Of a stretch of 64,000 nt of DNA, positions 1 through 10,030 are shown piece after piece. The translations under genes were made by a program, and so were the position numbers. The notes beneath the pieces were generated by a model. The model was not told the DNA's origin and made no database searches. It saw nothing but the letters and a program-made list of their open reading frames with translations. Origin of the DNA: Misgurnus anguillicaudatus (lineage: Eukaryota; Chordata; Actinopteri; Cypriniformes; Cobitidae). Each line of letters opens with the position of its first letter. Position 1 is the first letter of the stretch. The stretch covers positions 36,366,001-36,430,000 of the forward strand of contig NC_073340.2 of NCBI RefSeq assembly GCF_027580225.2, given 5' to 3'.

Positions 1-1723
1 ACTTTCTCGGGGTCCACGGCCACCCCCGCTGCGCTGACCACATGGCCCAGGAACTTCACTTCCCGCCGCAGCAGGTGGCATTTGTCCGGCTGCAGCTTCA
101 GCCCATACCTTTCCATGGCTCGGAAGACTTCCTCTAGGTGCCGGAGGTGGGAATCGAAATCTGGGGAATACACAATCACATCATCCAAATATACCAACAC
201 TGACTCCATCAACTGACCTCCAAGACAGCGTTGCATCAAGCGTTGGAAGGTGGCCGGAGCGTTGCAGAGCCCGAAAGGCATCCGGTCCCATTCAAACAGT
301 CCGAACGGGGTCGTGAAGGCGGTCTTCTCCCGGTCTGCCTCGGCTACTTGCACCTGCCAATATCCACTGGCCAGATCTAAGGTGGAATACCAGGCCGACT
401 GCGTGAGGCTAGCAAGGGAGTCTTCGATTCGTGGTAAGGGGAAGGCGTCTTTCTTAGTTACCAGGTTCAGCTTGCGATAGTCCACACAGAACCTCCAAGC
501 TCCTGTCTTCTTTTGTACGAGCACGATGGGGGCCGCCCAGGGACTACTACTCTCTCGGACAATGCCCCGGCCCAACATGCCCTGCAGGAGTGTACGTACT
601 TCCGCATACAAGGTAGGTGGGATCGGTCGATATCTCTCCCTACTTGGCCCTGCATCCCCAGTGGGGATGTGGTGTTCCACCACCCTGGTGCACCCGTAGT
701 CTTCGTCGTGCCTCGCAAACACATGTTGCCACTTCCGAAGGAGTGCCTGCAGTTTCTGTGCCTGTACCTGTCCCAGGTCGTCCCCTTGCAGTGACTCACC
801 CGCTAGGTGTTTTGGCACACCTCTCCCCTGGTTACTCGCTGGGGCATCCATTTGGGTCAGGGCCACCTCGATCACAGTGGGGCACACCTGACGAAAACTG
901 ACGTCCCTCTCTTCCCTCACCTGGTGGGGTGTGACCATCGTCAGCCGAGCCAGTCGTTGATGCCGGTATAACTGTACTGCATAGGGGTGCTCGTTTCGTA
1001 CCCTTACCGGGATTCTCCCCCGGTGGACCGCCACTAGTCCCCGTGCTACCTCCACTTGTGGGCAATCTGTATGTGGCTCTACCAACACCCACTCCTCTGG
1101 GCTCGCTTCCCGAAGGGGCACTCTTGCCCATACGATAGCCTCACTCCTAGGGGGAATAGACAAAGCAAAACGACACATTACTCTTCCCACTTCCTCCCGA
1201 TCTCTACGAACCTGGTTCATTTGGACCCGACGGCAGTCGGCCACTACACGCTCCCACTTGGGTCTCTCAGTAGGTGAGATCCTCGGACCAGGCCTAGCCT
1301 GGAATATCTCCTCCCAGCATTCGGAGAGGACATTCATGCCCAATAGGGCTCGGTGGGCGCCCAAACACCTATCTTCAACAATGATCACACCTTTTTGGGG
1401 GACGACTACCCCATGCACCTCAAGATCCGTCAGGCGATAGCCAATGTAGGGGATTTCTAGGCCATTAGCGCCCTTCAACGTCAGCCAGGGGGCCTCCGCT
1501 CCTTGTGTTCCTCCCTGTCCGAATATCTCCTTGGAGAGGCTTTCTGCGAACATCGTTACCTGTGAGCCCGTGTCTACCAGGCACTGAATCCATTTGCCAC
1601 ACACTTTTACTTCTGCCACCGGGCTATGCCCGACCATCTGTTGCCTAGAGCTGTCCCTTCTTCCCGGGTCTTCTCGAGGGGTCCCGGCCACAAGACCCAC
1701 TGTGGCCGGTCGTCCTAAAAACC
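1..1723 (-). CDS. pol: Gypsy pol, 5' part (protease and reverse transcriptase), runs off the window
   Basis: Reading the minus strand in the frame that is -1 to gag, translation stays open from the slippery site at 1718-1724 to the window edge. An aspartic protease signature L-V-D-T-G-S lies near 1575-1595. Reverse transcriptase motifs follow: a block around 440-560 containing PWAAPIVLVQKK and WRFCVDYRKLN, then FGLCNAPATFQRLM near 240-285, and the catalytic YLDD near 180-195 followed by VIVYS. This order and the YLDD box are typical of Ty3/Gypsy (Metaviridae). RNase H and integrase would lie outside the window. The frame has no stop that I found, so this copy may be young. The reaction is cleavage of the Gag-Pol polyprotein and reverse transcription of element RNA in Gag particles. 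Confidence 0.85.
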
Positions 1724-1724
1724 C
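1715..1724 (-). promoter_or_regulatory. Putative -1 ribosomal frameshift site between gag and pol
   Basis: On the minus strand the heptamer G GGT TTT (1724 down to 1718) is in the gag frame and fits the X XXY YYZ rule. It is followed at once by the gag stop TAG (1717-1715). Slipping back one base places the ribosome in the open frame that contains the protease DTG motif. Gag/Pol ratios in many retroelements are set this way. No downstream pseudoknot was modelled. Confidence 0.6.
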
Positions 1725-2648
1725 CCTTCAGATGCCCTGCGGGGCCCACACTGACGGCTATAATGTCCTGGCTCACCACACCAGTTGCAGATCGGCCGTC
1801 CCTGCTCATCCCATTCGAAACGGGGCCGAATATAGCGGTTTGGGCGTCCAGGTGGCTCTCGGCTCCTCTCCGAGTATACTCGCTCTCGGGGTGCCGGCCT
1901 TGGTTCCTCCCGCGCCCTACCTTGGCTCAACTCTCCCAACAGAGTTTCCGATAATTCTGACATCTGCTCCCGGACATCCTTCAAAAGTTCTGCTTTCAGA
2001 GCCTGCTTCCAATCTCTCATTTACAGCCGCGCATACTGGGGTCTCACTCACTTCCCCCTCATCGCCCTCCAGAGCTAGCGCCTCCTTCCTTAGATCTTCA
2101 AATGTGAGGTCGGGGTCTCTCCGAAACTGGACCCTCAGACTCTGTCTCACGGGGCCCTCTTTCATCCCCAGAAGGAATTGGTCGCGCAACAAAGTCTCTC
2201 CGTCGCCCAGCCCATGATCGCGGCGGGTCTGTAGCCGGGTGAACTGCTCACGCAGTCTCAGGGCAAACGCTCTAATGGGTTGTCGGGGGCCTTGTTTAAT
2301 ATTAAAAAATTGGGAACGGAGGACGGCTACGGGGGTGTGGTCACCATATTGCTCGGTGAGAAACTGGAATATAGTTTGGGCATTGGTTCGGACAGCTTCA
2401 GGGGCGGCCTGTACTTCTCGCCGCGCTTCTCCCTCTAGGGAGTTCAGCACGAACTGGAGCCGCTGGGCTACACTAAGGCCTTGTAGGTCGGCTAGATACT
2501 CTAACTGGGCCTTCCATTCCGTTAGCCGTACTCCCGACTCTGTCCCTCCATACTTTTGGACCCAAGGACTGCCCATAAAGACAGGCACCGCACGGGGTTG
2601 GGCTGCGGGCCCCGCGTTGTCGGTCATTGGGCTAGTCTGGTTACTCAA
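1715..2648 (-). pseudogene. gag: Gypsy gag with CCHC zinc knuckle, frame-shifted
   Basis: The ATG at 2646-2648 follows the primer-binding site by a short leader. The first open part (2648 to 1917) reads as a retrotransposon capsid: it has the usual motif order around VFMGSPWVQKYGG and a central block ending FLLGMKEGPVRQSL. From about 2020 the meaningful frame changes by one base: a basic, proline-rich linker and a single zinc knuckle (CNWCGEPGHYSRQC, near 1745-1790) lie in the frame 2020 to 1715. The knuckle binds element RNA during packaging. A one-base slip close to 2010-2030 is therefore implied; it is either an inactivating indel or a sequencing error. The frame ends at TAG 1715-1717, directly after the putative frameshift site. 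Confidence 0.8.
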
Positions 2649-2660
2649 CTCGAGGTGGAA

Positions 2661-2682
2661 CCCTGCCGACTACGCCAAAATC
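2661..2682 (-). other. Primer-binding-site region of the Gypsy element
   Basis: Directly downstream of the 5' LTR end (minus strand) is GATTTTGGCGTAGTCGGCAG. The same motif with one T fewer follows the 3' end of the other LTRs in the array, which is where a tRNA primer site belongs. I could not assign the tRNA with certainty. Confidence 0.65.
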
Positions 2683-3140
2683 TGTCACAAGCCCGGGGCT
2701 GGCTGCTAGTGGTTAGGCCACGCCCCTTCTCAATTTCCACCTCGAGGAGGTCCCCAAAACCAACCCAATGACCAAACAACAACGAGGAACAGGTAAGTAT
2801 AAAAAAATATTCTTTATTTATTTAAATATTTAAAAAGTACTGGGGATTGGGGAAAGGGAAATTAAAACTAATGTCCAACTCTGCCCTCCAGGGGGGGGTC
2901 ACGAGCAAGTGAGTGACAGGGGGTGGGGGTTGCGTCGGGGAACGGGCTCCCGCCTCTGGTTCCCTCTGCCCGTGGCGCGCTCCTCTTCCTTCCTGGAGGC
3001 AGAATAAATCAAAATCAGTGTTGGTATAGACTTATTCTTATCCGTGTACCTGTAGCTAGCTCGAGGCGGTTCACCGCCTATCTCACACAGCTCCTCGCTG
3101 GTCGACTCACTCTCCTTCCCTGTTCTCTCTTTCTCCACAG

Positions 3141-3838
3141 ACTACAGCCGGGACACGAGGACACGATGGATCGACCTCAAAGGGTTCTCTCACCTCTTCA
3201 CCGACTACGGCTTTTGGTAAGTATGGGTTTCCTTCCTCACTCGTTCCTTTGACACTCACACCGGTTCTCTCTACTCCTCCACAGACGACTGCTGGGACAC
3301 AAAGGCACAGTGAATCGGTTTCTAATGGTTTCTCTCACCTCGTCGCTGACTACAGCTTCTGGTACGTTGGGCTTTCCTGAACGGCTTGATATCTCAGCGG
3401 TCACGCTGGCTTTCTCTCTCTCTCCACAGATGACTGCTGGAACACAAAGGCACAGTGAATCGATTTCCAATGGTTTCTCTCACCTCGTCGCTGACTACAG
3501 CTTCTGGTACGTTGGACTTTCCTGAACGGCTTGATATCTCAGCGGTCACGCTGGCTGTCTCTCTCTCTCCACAGATGACTGCTGGGACACAAAGGCACAG
3601 CGAGTCGGTTTCCAATGGTTTCTCTCACCTCGTCGCTGACTACAGCTTCTGGTACGTTGGGCTTTCCTGAACGGCTTGATATCTCAGCGGTCACGCTGGC
3701 TTTCTCTCTCTCTCCACAGATGACTGCTCTGCGCTGACTACAGCTTTGGGTAGGTATGGCTCTCTTCACAGTTCGGTATCTCGGCGTTCACGCTGTCTCT
3801 CTCTCTCTCCACAGATGTCTGCTGACCACCGCTTCGAG
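3141..3838 (+). other. Antisense chain of exon-like blocks in LTR 1, including three tandem 77-nt blocks
   Basis: On the plus strand, antisense to the LTR, blocks are bounded by pyrimidine-rich acceptors ending in (C)ACAG and by donor-like GT motifs. They are 3141-3216 (then GTAAGT), 3285-3361, 3430-3506 and 3575-3651 (each 77 nt, then GTACGT), 3720-3749 (GTAGGT) and 3815-3838 (GTAGGT). The intervening spacers are about 68 nt, short but near the lower end of vertebrate intron lengths. The tandem blocks are near identical, so they arose by duplication of an exon-plus-spacer unit. This is seen in sequence; splicing is inferred. The opposite strand also has some splice-like motifs (GAG/GTGAGA), so strand is not proven. 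Confidence 0.45.
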
Positions 3839-3926
3839 GTAGGTGTGGCTCTCTGCACAGCTTTCACGACACACTCCTCTTCCCTGTTGATTTGGCAGTT
3901 TTAACAGGTTATGTTTCATTTAACAG

Positions 3927-4187
3927 GGTGGCGGACTTACGATGGCTGGCTACGCGATGCGTCAACTGTTCAGTGGTTTCCTAGGTGGCGCCGGGGGCCA
4001 AAACCCTCTCGGCGAGCTCGTTGGTCTACAGAGGGGCGAGAACGTCACGCCGGCACACCGGGTCGAGCGCTGCCCTTTCCTCGAGACCCGTTGGTCGATC
4101 GAAAACTGGACCGGGGCGCCCTTTCGTCGAGACCTCGGGGCGGCGGATCTCCTTCGCCTCAAGCTCTGTGATGATCAAAAGACACAG
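3927..4187 (+). other. Candidate antisense exon with 82-codon open block (LTR 1 copy)
   Basis: The block sits between an acceptor-like TTTCATTTAACAG and a donor-like CAG/GTAAGG. An ATG at 3942 opens a frame beginning MAGYAMRQL that stays open for 82 codons to the donor and would meet TAG just beyond it if unspliced. The block is GC- and CpG-rich, unlike its surroundings. Equivalent blocks occur in LTR 2, A, B, C and E. I do not recognise the protein and see no membrane segment or known motif. It could instead be a CpG-rich promoter element that happens to be open. Confidence 0.4.
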
Positions 4188-5510
4188 GTAAGGTAGCAAT
4201 ATTATAGGTAATACTCACACACCGTCAATAGCACAGTTCTTCACCGCCACTCCTAAACTCAAGTCCGCCGAGCGTCTGGCTGGGAAAATACTTCGAGATG
4301 CCACTCCGTGATTTTAAGACTGAAACACACTCACAGCATAATCATGTACAGGTCTTACTCTAGGACCGTTCTTTCCTCTTCGTCGTCTCAGGAGCGAGTG
4401 ACTGGAGGCGGGGGTACGTCAGACAAGACCACAGCAATCCCACTGCAATACACAGCATTACACAGCACCACTTCAAGTGAAAATTTCCACATCCAAGACT
4501 CACCCACCACTCAGTGCACACAATAGACGCCCGTCTTCCTTTACTTCGCTCTGGACGAGAATATGGAGATGGTAACACGGCCTAGTGTTTGTTTTCGTCA
4601 CTGGAGTTGTTTCCACACAAAGACCCTTCGGCTCACCCACCGCGCTGGCTCAGGGGCAGGGCCGTCCACTCTCTTTCGGAAACACTCAGAGAAACATACA
4701 GGTCAAATACATGCACAACACTTCCACAAGAAGGTTCCGTTACTCACAACTGCTGTGCTTTCTTCGTCCTAGGTTGCCTTCACGCTGTAATAATTCCAGA
4801 TGCACAGACAGGGCGTTTTCCAGCCACCAACACTACTTTCTCTCAGACGTATACTCACAATGGTGCGTCTTTCCTTCCTTCGTTTCTTTCATCCAAGGTC
4901 AGTATTCGTTTAATTCTTCTACCTATAAGGTCTTCGGTATCTTCCTCTATGTAAGTCTATAATCCAAATGAGAGAGAGAGCAATACAGCAATCCAGAATA
5001 GCGTACCCGGTGAGCCCAACTCAGCGCTACGACACACATCGACAGACAGCGGATAGCATCAACGATTTCGGGGTGCTCCTTCTTAAAGATCCACGACCTG
5101 CCTTTCTTTCACCCTGTTTGGCTCTGTCCTCTTTTCGCCCGCTTCAGCGATCGCCGGATCAACAGAGCCTTCGGGCTCTTCAAAAGGTGCGTGTCTTCGT
5201 TTGCCTTTGGCAAAGGAGCTTCCCCCGTGTCAACCGCTTCCCATGTACATCGCTCCGTGTCAATCGCTCCTCCCTGTCTCTGTGTTCCAACAGAGCTATT
5301 TAAATCCTTCATCTTTCCGCAACCTCCAATCACACTTCGTTTCGTTAATGCTTTGCACCTGTGGCTCGTAAAGCCCTAATAGCGTTGCCCTGGAAACCAG
5401 GAAGTCAAAAGGTCCGTCTTCATATGTGGCCCGGTGGGGAAACCTTCCGGGCGGAACCAAAACTTCCCTAACTTTGGTTCCGCCCTTAAAAAGATCGTCA
5501 CCTTGTGACA

Positions 5511-5658
5511 TCCTCCCCCGCCAATCCGTTCTCGTCCCGAGAACGCGTTGTTTGGGGGACTGATAGTGGGTTGATGGGAACTTTACTTTTAAAAAACGTG
5601 GTAGGTCATTGGGGGACTTTGGTCTCAACCCGAGGTGGACTGCCGACTACGCCAAATC
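5511..5658 (-). mobile_element. Minimal interior 1 (148 bp) of the non-autonomous Gypsy derivative
   Basis: Between LTR 1 and LTR 2 is a 148-bp interior in leftward orientation. It holds the primer-site motif GATTTGGCGTAGTCGGCAG next to the LTR 2 3' end, a leader resembling that of the autonomous copy including a CCCAATGACC start-codon context, and a purine-rich GGCGGGGGAGGA next to the LTR 1 5' end, which is the expected polypurine tract. All coding sequence is missing. Such a unit could be replicated only with proteins supplied in trans. Confidence 0.75.
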
Positions 5659-7644
5659 TGTCACAAGTCGGGGTGGACCCAGATGTAAGTAAGGTCACGC
5701 CCCTTTCTCCACCTCGAGGAGATTCCCAAAGCCACCCCAATGACCAGGCACACAAGGTAGACATAAATTAAAATGTACTTTATTTAATTTATTTAAAAAT
5801 AATAAATAGGGCAGGGAAAAAGGGGAACTTAAAATAACGGCCCCTCTAGGCTCTCTTCACAGCTCGGCATCTCAGCGCTCACGCTAGCTCTCCTTCTCTC
5901 CACAGACGTCTCTGCCCTGACTACAGCTTTGGGTAGGTATGGCTCTCTTCACAGTTCGGTATCTCGGCGTTCACGCTGTCTCTCTCTCTCTCCACAGATG
6001 TCTGCTGACCACCGCTTCGAGGTAGGTGTGGCTCTCTGCACAGCTTTCACGACACACTCCTCTTCCCTGTTGATTTGGCAGTTTTAACAGGTTATGTTTC
6101 ATTTAACAGGGGGCGGACTTACGATGGCTGGCTACGCGATGCGTCAACTGGACGGTGGTTTCCTAGGTGGCGCCGGGGGCCAAAACCCTCTCGGCGAGCT
6201 CGTTGGTCTACAGAGGGGCGAGAACGTCACGCCGGCACACCGGGTCGAGCGCTGCCCTTTCCTCGAGACCCGTTGGTCGATCGAAAACTGGACCGGGGCG
6301 CCCTTTCGTCGAGACCTCGGGGCGGCGGATCTCCTTCGCCTCAAGCTCTGTGATGATCAAAAGACACAGGTAAGGTAACAATATTATAGGTAATACTCAC
6401 ACACCGTCGATAGCACAGTTCTTCACCGCCACTCCTAAACTCAAGTCCGCCGAGCGTTTGGCTGGGAAAATACTTCGAGATGCCACTCCGTGATTTTAAG
6501 ACTGAAACACACTCACAGCATAATCATGTACAGGTCTTACTCTAGGACCGTTCTTTCCTCTTCGTCGTCTCAGGAGCGAGTGACTGGAGCCGGCGGGGGT
6601 ACGTCAGACAAGACAACAGCAATCCCACTGCAATACACAGCATTACACAGCACCACTTCAAGTGAAAATTTCTACATCCAAAACTCACCCACCACTCAGT
6701 GCACACAATAGACGCCCGTCTTCCCTCACTTCGCTCTGGACGAGAACATGGAGATGGTAACACGGCCTAGTGTTTATTTTCGTCACTGGAGTTGTTTCCA
6801 CACAAAGACCCTTCGGCTCACCCACCGCGCTGGCTCAGGGGTAGGGCCGTCCACTCTCTTTCGGAAACACTCAGAGAAACATACAGGTCAACTACATGCA
6901 CAACACTTCCACAAGAAGGTTCCGTTACTCACAACTGCTGTGCTTTCTTCGTCCTAGGTTGCCTTCACGCTGTAATAATTCCAGATGCACAGACAGGGCG
7001 TTTTCCAGCCACCAACACTACTTTCTCTCAGACGTATACTCACACTGGTGCGTCTTCTCCTTCCTTCGTTTCTTTCATCCAAGGTCAGTACTCGTTTTAA
7101 TTCTTCTACCTATAAGGTCTTCGGTATCTTCCTCGATGTAAGTCTATAATCCAAACGAGAGAGAGAGCAATACAGCAATCCAGAATAGCGTACCCGGTGA
7201 GCCCAACTCAGCGCTACGACACACATCGACAGACAGCGGATAGCATCAACGATTTCGGGGTGCTCCTTCTTAAAGATCCACGACCTGCCTTTCTTTCACC
7301 CTGTTTGGCTCTTCAAAAGGTGTGTGTCTTCGTTTGCCTTTGGCAAAGGAGCTTCCCCCGTGTCAACCGCTTCCCATGTACATCGCTCCGTGTCAATCGC
7401 TCCTTTTTCCTCTCTGTGTTCCAACAGAGCTATTTAAATCCTTCATCTTTCCGCAACCTCCAATCACACTTCGTTTCCTTAATGCTTTACACCTGTGGCT
7501 CGTAAAGCCCTGATAGCGTTGCCCTGGAAACCAGGAAGTCAAAAGGTCCGTCTTCATATGTGGCCCGGTGGGGAAACCTTCCGGGCGGAACCAAAACTTC
7601 CCTAACTTTGGTTCCGCCCTTAAAAAGATCGTCACCTTGTGACA
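5659..7644 (-). repeat. Gypsy LTR 2, short subfamily (1986 bp)
   Basis: This LTR has the same termini and hairpin as LTR 1 but lacks the tandem 145-bp units, and its U5/poly(A) part is of the second type (AATAAA-rich stretch near 5770-5815 on the minus strand). Antisense exon-like blocks are reduced to 5906-5932 and 5998-6021, followed by the open block at 6110-6369. Confidence 0.85.
6110..6369 (+). other. Candidate antisense exon with 82-codon open block (LTR 2 copy)
   Basis: This is the same block as in LTR 1, with ATG at 6124 and the donor-like CAG/GTAAGG after 6369. It differs by small changes near residues 10-11 of the frame and remains open throughout. Confidence 0.4.
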
Positions 7645-7793
7645 TCCTCCCCCGCCAATCTGTTCTCGTCCCGAGAACGCGTTGTTTGGGGACTGATAGT
7701 GGGTTGATGGGAACTTTACTTTTTAAAAAAACGTGGTAGGTCATTGGGGGACCTTGGTCTCAACTCGAGGTGGACTGCCGACTACGCCAAATC
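7645..7793 (-). mobile_element. Minimal interior 2 of the non-autonomous Gypsy derivative
   Basis: This 149-bp interior has the same order as interior 1: polypurine tract beside LTR 2, short linker, gag start context, primer-site motif beside the LTR remnant at 7794. Confidence 0.7.
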
Positions 7794-7850
7794 TGTCACA
7801 AGTCGGGGTGGACCCAGATGTAAGTAAGGTCACGCCCCTTTCTCCACCTC
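7794..7850 (-). repeat. 57-bp U5 remnant of a leftward Gypsy LTR at an inversion junction
   Basis: The sequence starts like the 3' end of LTR 2 (TGTCACAAGTCGGGGTGG) and follows it for 57 bp. At 7850/7851 it switches directly into the rightward LTR, which lacks its first 13 bases. This is the centre of the inverted array. Confidence 0.8.
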
Positions 7851-9882
7851 CGATCTTTTTAAGGGCGGAACCAAAGTTAGGGAAGTTTTGGTTCCGCCCG
7901 GAAGGTTTCCCCACCGGGCCACATATGAAGACGGACCTTTTGACTTCCTGGTTTCCAGGGCAACGCTATCAGGGCTTTACGAGCCACAGGTGTAAAGCAT
8001 TAACGAAACGAAGTGTGATTGGAGGTTGCGGAAAGATGAAGGATTTAAATAGCCCTGTTGGAACACAGAGAAAAAGAGCGATTGACACGGAGCGATGTAC
8101 ATGGGAAGCGGTTGACACCGGGGAAACTCCTTTGCCAAAGGCAGACGAAGACACGCACCTTTTGAAGAGCCCGAAGGCTCTGTTGATCCGGCGGTCGCTG
8201 AAGCGGGTGGAAAGAGGACAGAGCCAAACAGGGTGAAAGAAAGGCAGGTCGTGGATCTTTAAGAAGGAGCACCCCGAAATCGTTGATGCTATCCGCTGTC
8301 TGTCGATGTGTGTCGTAGCGCTGAGTTGGGCTCACCGGGTACGCTATTCTGGATTGCTGTATTGCTCTCTCTCTCGTTGGGATTATAGACTTACATCGAG
8401 GAAGATACCGAAGACCTTATAGGTAGAAGGATTAAACGAATACTGACCGTGGATGAAAGAAACGAAGGAAAGACGCACCATTGTGAGTATACGTCTGTGG
8501 AAAAGTGTTGTTGGTGGCTGGAAAACGCCCTGTCTGTGCATCTGGAACTATTACAGCGTGAAGGCAACCTAGGACGAAGAAAGTACAGCAGTTGTGAGTA
8601 ACGGAACCTTCTTATGGAAGTGTTGTGCATGTATTTGACCTGTATATCTCTTTGAGTGTTTCCGAAAGAGAGTGGACTGCCCTACCCCTGAGCCAGCGCG
8701 GTGGGTGAGCCGAAGGGTCTTTGTGTGGAAACAACTCCAGTGACGAAAACAAACACTAGGCCGTGTTACCATCTCCATATTCTCGTCCAGAGCGAAGTAA
8801 AGGAAGACGGGCGTCTATTGTGTGCACTGAGTGGTGGGTGAGTCTTGGATGTAGAAATTTTCACTTGAAGTGGTGCTGTGTAATGCTGTGTATTGCAGTG
8901 GGATTGCTGTGGTCTTGTCTGACGTACCCCCGCCTCCAGTCACTCGCTCCTGAGACGACGAAGAGGAAAGAACGGTCCTAGAGTAAGACCTGTACATGAT
9001 TATGCTGTGAGTGTGTTTCAGTCTTAAAATCACGGAGTGGCATCTCGAAGTATTTTCCCAGCCAAACGCTCGGCGGACTTGAGTTTAGGAGTGGCGGTGA
9101 AGAACTGTGCTATTGACGGTGTGTGAGTATTACCTATAATATTGCTACCTTACCTGTGTCTTTTGATCATCACAGAGCTTGAGGCGAAGGAGATCCGCCG
9201 CCCCGAGGTCTCGACGAAAGGGCGCCCCGGTCCAGTTTTCGATCGACCAACGGGTCTCGAGGAAAGGGCAGCGCTCGACCCGGTGTGCCGGCGTGACGTT
9301 CTCGCCCCTCTGTAGACCAACGAGCTCGCCGAGAGGGTTTTGGCCCCCGGCGCCACCTAGGAAACCACTGAACAGTTGACGCATCGCGTAGCCAGCCATC
9401 GTAAGTCCGCCACCCTGTCTAATGAAACATAACCTGATAAATCTGCCGATCAACAGAGAAAAGGAGTGTGTCGTATGAATCAAGCTGTCGTCTGTGGAAG
9501 AGAGAGAGAGAGCCAGCGTGAGCGCTGAGATACCGAACTGTGAAGAGAGCCATACCTACCCAAAGCTGTAGTCAGCGACGAGGTGAGAGAACCATTGGAG
9601 AACGATTCACTGTGCCTTTGTGTCCCAGCAGACGTCTGTGGAGAGAAGGAGAGCTAGCGTGAACGCTGAGATGCCGAGCTGTGAAGAGAGCCTAGAGGGG
9701 CCGTTATTTTAAGTTCCCCTTTTTCCCTGCCCTATTTATTATTTTTAAATAAATTAAATAAAGTACATTTTAATTTATGTCTACCTTGTGTGTCTGGTCA
9801 TTGGGGTGGCTTTGGGAATCTCCTCGAGGTGGAGAAAGGGGCGTGACCTTACTTGCATCTGGGTCCACCCCGACTTGTGACA
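7851..9882 (+). repeat. Gypsy LTR A, short subfamily, rightward (2032 bp, 5' end missing 13 bp)
   Basis: The LTR begins within the conserved hairpin region (CGATCTTTTTAAGGGCGG) and ends CTTGTGACA at 9882, followed by the primer-site motif. The TATA-like TTTAAAT lies near 8043-8050 and poly(A) signals near 9740-9765. The antisense open block is at 9154-9414. Confidence 0.85.
9154..9414 (-). other. Candidate antisense exon with 82-codon open block (LTR A copy)
   Basis: On the minus strand the block starts after an acceptor-like CATTAGACAG, has its ATG at 9397-9399 and runs open to the donor-like GTAAGG. It is nearly identical to the LTR 1 copy. Confidence 0.4.
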
Positions 9883-10030
9883 GATTTGGCGTAGTCGGCA
9901 GTCCACCTCGGGTTGAGACCAAGGTCCCCCAATGACCTACCACGTTTTTTTAAAAGTAAAGTTCCCATCAACCCACTATCAGTCCCCAAACAACGCGTTC
10001 TCGGGACGAGAACGGATTGGCGGGGGAGGA
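9883..10030 (+). mobile_element. Minimal interior 3 of the non-autonomous Gypsy derivative (148 bp)
   Basis: The primer-site motif GATTTGGCGTAGTCGGCAG starts at 9883, the CCCAATGACC start context lies near 9930, and the polypurine tract GGCGGGGGAGGA ends at 10030 directly before LTR B. Confidence 0.8.

Larger units (their letters stand above)
2683..5510 (-). repeat. Gypsy LTR 1, long subfamily (2828 bp), 5' LTR of the autonomous copy
   Basis: The LTR reads leftward from TGTCACAAGG (at 5510) to CTTGTGACA (at 2683). Near its start is a perfect 13-bp inverted repeat GGGCGGAACCAAA/TTTGGTTCCGCCC, then a TATA-like TTTAAAT near 5298-5305. A poly(A) signal lies on the minus strand in the run at about 2809-2825. 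About 2.8 kb is very long for a Gypsy LTR. The extra length against the 2.0-kb subfamily comes mainly from tandem 145-bp units at 3240-3740 and a different U5/poly(A) end. The plus (antisense) strand carries the exon-like blocks listed separately. Confidence 0.85.

Noticed and set aside
1..2700. Plus-strand frames of 60-207 codons
   Set aside because: All are antisense shadows of Gypsy gag-pol.
3237..3769. Minus-strand peptides repeated in the 145-bp units, read as a sense-strand protein
   Set aside because: Frames overlap and shift from unit to unit and end in stops; a sense-strand exon reading would need introns of about 47 nt.
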